Source of the DNA: Clostridium_AM sp900759715
Lineage (GTDB): Bacteria; Bacillota; Clostridia; Clostridiales; Clostridiaceae
Assembly (NCBI GenBank): GCA_900759715.1
Contig: CAAEXF010000058.1
Coordinates: 1 to 64,000, forward strand
Direction: 5' to 3'
DNA: 64,000 nucleotides
The notes below the pieces were generated by a model. That model was not told where the DNA came from, made no database searches, and worked only from the letters and a program-made list of their open reading frames with translations. Position 1 is the stretch's first letter. Each line of letters starts with the position of its first letter. This document shows, one piece after another, positions 62,608 through 64,000 of this stretch. The position numbers and the translations under genes were made by a program.

Positions 62608-63009
62608 ATGCAAAATAATGTAGGTTTAGCTCCACATGAATTATTAGAGTTACATGAATTAATGAATAGTGAAATTGTAAGCTTAAAAAGAACTGAAGCA
62701 AGTATGTCAATGGTAAACGATAATGAGTTGAAGAATTACATGCAGCAATGTTTAAATTCTAAAAAATCAGCCCTTCAGCAAATACAAAACTTTATTAACA
62801 ATCAGTGTAATTTAGGTAACAATCAAAATAACAATGCTAATCAAAACAATCAGAGTAATCAACAGAGTAATCAACAGAATAACCAACAGAATAATCAACA
62901 GAATAATCAACAGAATAATCAACAAACTAGCCAAAGCAGTCAAAGTAACCAAAATAATCAAAGTAATCAAGGTAATCAAAACAATCCGAGTGGTGGTACT
63001 TTCGGTTAG
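62608..63009 (+). CDS. Spore coat-like protein with Asn/Gln-rich tail
   Basis: A 133-residue protein. Residues 1-68 are helical (LAPHELLELHELMNSEIVSLKRTEAS) and resemble CotF-like coat proteins. Residues 70-133 are almost only Asn, Gln and Ser in short repeats such as NQQN. The tail is coded by repeated AATCAACAG-like units, prone to slippage. GAGAGGTG precedes the ATG. It lies 28 bases before another CotF-like gene, so both probably form one sporulation operon. Confidence 0.7.
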   Translation: MQNNVGLAPHELLELHELMNSEIVSLKRTEASMSMVNDNELKNYMQQCLNSKKSALQQIQNFINNQCNLGNNQNNNANQNNQSNQQSNQQNNQQNNQQNNQQNNQQTSQSSQSNQNNQSNQGNQNNPSGGTFG

Positions 63010-63037
63010 AAAGACCTAGATAGGAGGTAATATAATA

Positions 63038-63493
63038 ATGTCATGGATAGACACTGCTTGCAATATTATGTCAAGTAATACTCAAAATAACAATAATAGT
63101 AACAATAACAGTAATAATAACAATAATAGTAATAATAATATTAATAATAATAATGGCTGTAATAACAACAACAATAGTAACAATGGCTGTAGCAATAATA
63201 ATAATAATAATAATAATAACGATTCCGACTCAAATAACAGTGCTAAAGATAAGGGGATAGCTTTAGAGTTGCTAACTATGTCCAAGTCTGATATTGTCAC
63301 ACTTGCTTCAGTAATTACTGAAATAACCAATCCTCAGCTTAGAGAATTGTTAGATTCACAGCTTACTAATTCATTAAACGAACATTATAAACTCTCAGAC
63401 ATAGCAGTGAACAAACAATGGTATAATACTTTTTCAACTCCACAGCAGCAACTTCAACAAGATCTTGAACATGCACAAAATTTATCACAGTAA
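63038..63493 (+). CDS. CotF-like spore coat protein with Asn-rich insert
   Basis: A 151-residue protein. An Asn-rich low-complexity segment (about residues 14-65, runs of AAT/AAC with scattered Ser, Gly and three Cys) is followed by a C-terminal CotF-like helical domain (LTMSKSDIVTLASVITEITNPQLREL and EHYKLSDIAVNKQWYNTFSTP). Coat localisation is inferred from family likeness. AGGAGG precedes the ATG. The triplet tract may vary in length between strains. Confidence 0.75.
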   Translation: MSWIDTACNIMSSNTQNNNNSNNNSNNNNNSNNNINNNNGCNNNNNSNNGCSNNNNNNNNNDSDSNNSAKDKGIALELLTMSKSDIVTLASVITEITNPQLRELLDSQLTNSLNEHYKLSDIAVNKQWYNTFSTPQQQLQQDLEHAQNLSQ

Positions 63494-63579
63494 ACTCTAT
63501 TATTAAGCTATTATCTATGTTTATATATACGCCTTCTAATAGTGATAGTATAATCTTACGCTTAGCTGAAGCTTATACA

Positions 63580-63609
63580 AATAGTCTTGGAGTTGACCAA
63601 GGCTATTTT
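63580..63609 (+). terminator. Terminator after the coat-like pair
   Basis: AATAGTCTTGG pairs with CCAAGGCTATT (one wobble), then TT. Confidence 0.7.
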
Positions 63610-63718
63610 AAATTCTTTCTTCATTTCATCATATCTTGAAAAATTTCACTTTAATGACTTTAAAAAAACATGGTAAAAGTATATAATTTTCTGTAAACAA
63701 TGTATTAAGGAGGACAAA

Positions 63719-64000
63719 ATGAACAGCATACCATTTGTTGAAATTTACAATAGAATTACAAGAAGATTGACTAGTGCAAAATGGCTGCAAAAATTCAATA
63801 TAGATAAATATTTAATAGATAAATATTTTAGAAACAAGAATTTTTCTGATGCTTTAAAAGACCTTATAGAAACAAATAACTTTACTGCTAAAAAAACTCT
63901 TGAGTTGTGCTTACCTATGCTTAATGAGTTAGCAAAAGAAAAAGTACCTTCTGATTGGCTTAGTTATATACATCAATACACTTTATACAAAAATTTCCCT
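63719..64000 (+). CDS. Unrecognised protein, cut by the window edge
   Basis: The frame is open for 94 codons to the end of the window. It starts ATG after AAGGAGG. The visible part (EIYNRITRRLTSAKWLQKF, then Lys- and Asp-rich helical sequence) has no motif I recognise, and no membrane helix is evident. Confidence 0.6.
   Translation, partial: MNSIPFVEIYNRITRRLTSAKWLQKFNIDKYLIDKYFRNKNFSDALKDLIETNNFTAKKTLELCLPMLNELAKEKVPSDWLSYIHQYTLYKNFP

Noticed and set aside
62834..63019. Ile/Asn-rich frame within the first coat-like gene
   Set aside because: An out-of-frame reading of the same repeat units; it has no independent start signal.
63050..63230. CRISPR-like or minisatellite array
   Set aside because: Repeats are codon-level Asn/Ser runs without regular spacers.
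63082..63330. Leucine-rich frame opposite the coat-like gene
   Set aside because: It is the complement of the Asn codon tract (AAT/AAC read as ATT/GTT and TTA-type frames) and has no ribosome site.

Overview
The window is AT-rich, densely coded DNA from a spore-forming anaerobe of the Clostridium type. Evidence for this is an alpha/beta small acid-soluble spore protein, CotF-like coat proteins, a T-box leader, an S-box riboswitch, an electron-bifurcating lactate dehydrogenase of the acetogen/clostridial kind and an AsrABC sulfite reductase. No rRNA, tRNA or CRISPR array was seen, and no complete insertion sequence. The species cannot be fixed from the sequence alone.

Region 1 (0.4-11.5 kb) is a respiratory module: a UbiA/MenA-type prenyltransferase, a polyprenyl diphosphate synthase, cytochrome bd oxidase (cydAB), its CydDC exporter, a type II NADH dehydrogenase-like flavoprotein and a GidA-like FAD protein. 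Together they could make a prenylated quinone and carry electrons from NADH to oxygen. Region 2 (12-27 kb) is mixed: a thioredoxin-fold YyaL protein, a chemoreceptor, T-box-argS, two YprB-like exonucleases, a CBS protein, feoAB with a small Cys-rich partner under a Fur-like box, a PilZ protein, an S-box-controlled metNI and an HAD phosphatase.

Region 3 (26.2-34.1 kb) is a lactate utilisation operon: FadR/LldR-type regulator, two matching operator sites, lactate permease, nickel lactate racemase LarA, EtfB, EtfA with a ferredoxin domain, and an FAD-linked lactate dehydrogenase. It should convert both lactate enantiomers to pyruvate with ferredoxin-coupled electron confurcation. Region 4 (34-45.7 kb) has gpmA, a type IA topoisomerase, a variant peptide deformylase, a Xer recombinase, a ferritin-like protein, a three-gene cluster related to 2-hydroxyacyl-CoA dehydratase activators, a QueG-like iron-sulfur protein and a YkuK protein.

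Region 5 (45.8-64 kb) has asrABC with an FNT channel (sulfite to sulfide and its export), an L,D-transpeptidase, an MgtC-like protein, a decayed Crp paralogue beside a broken integrase, an intact Crp/Fnr regulator, clpS-clpA, a LysR regulator, a P-loop helicase-like/LexA-peptidase fusion, an amino acid permease, small zinc-ribbon proteins, an SASP, signal peptidase I and two Asn/Gln-rich coat-like proteins. The last gene runs off the right edge.

The most unusual things are the helicase-like/LexA-peptidase fusion, a family of structured dispersed repeats (four copies, with compensating base changes), the split activator/dehydratase-like triad, the crp pseudogene island and an unexplained structured leader in front of a zinc-ribbon gene.
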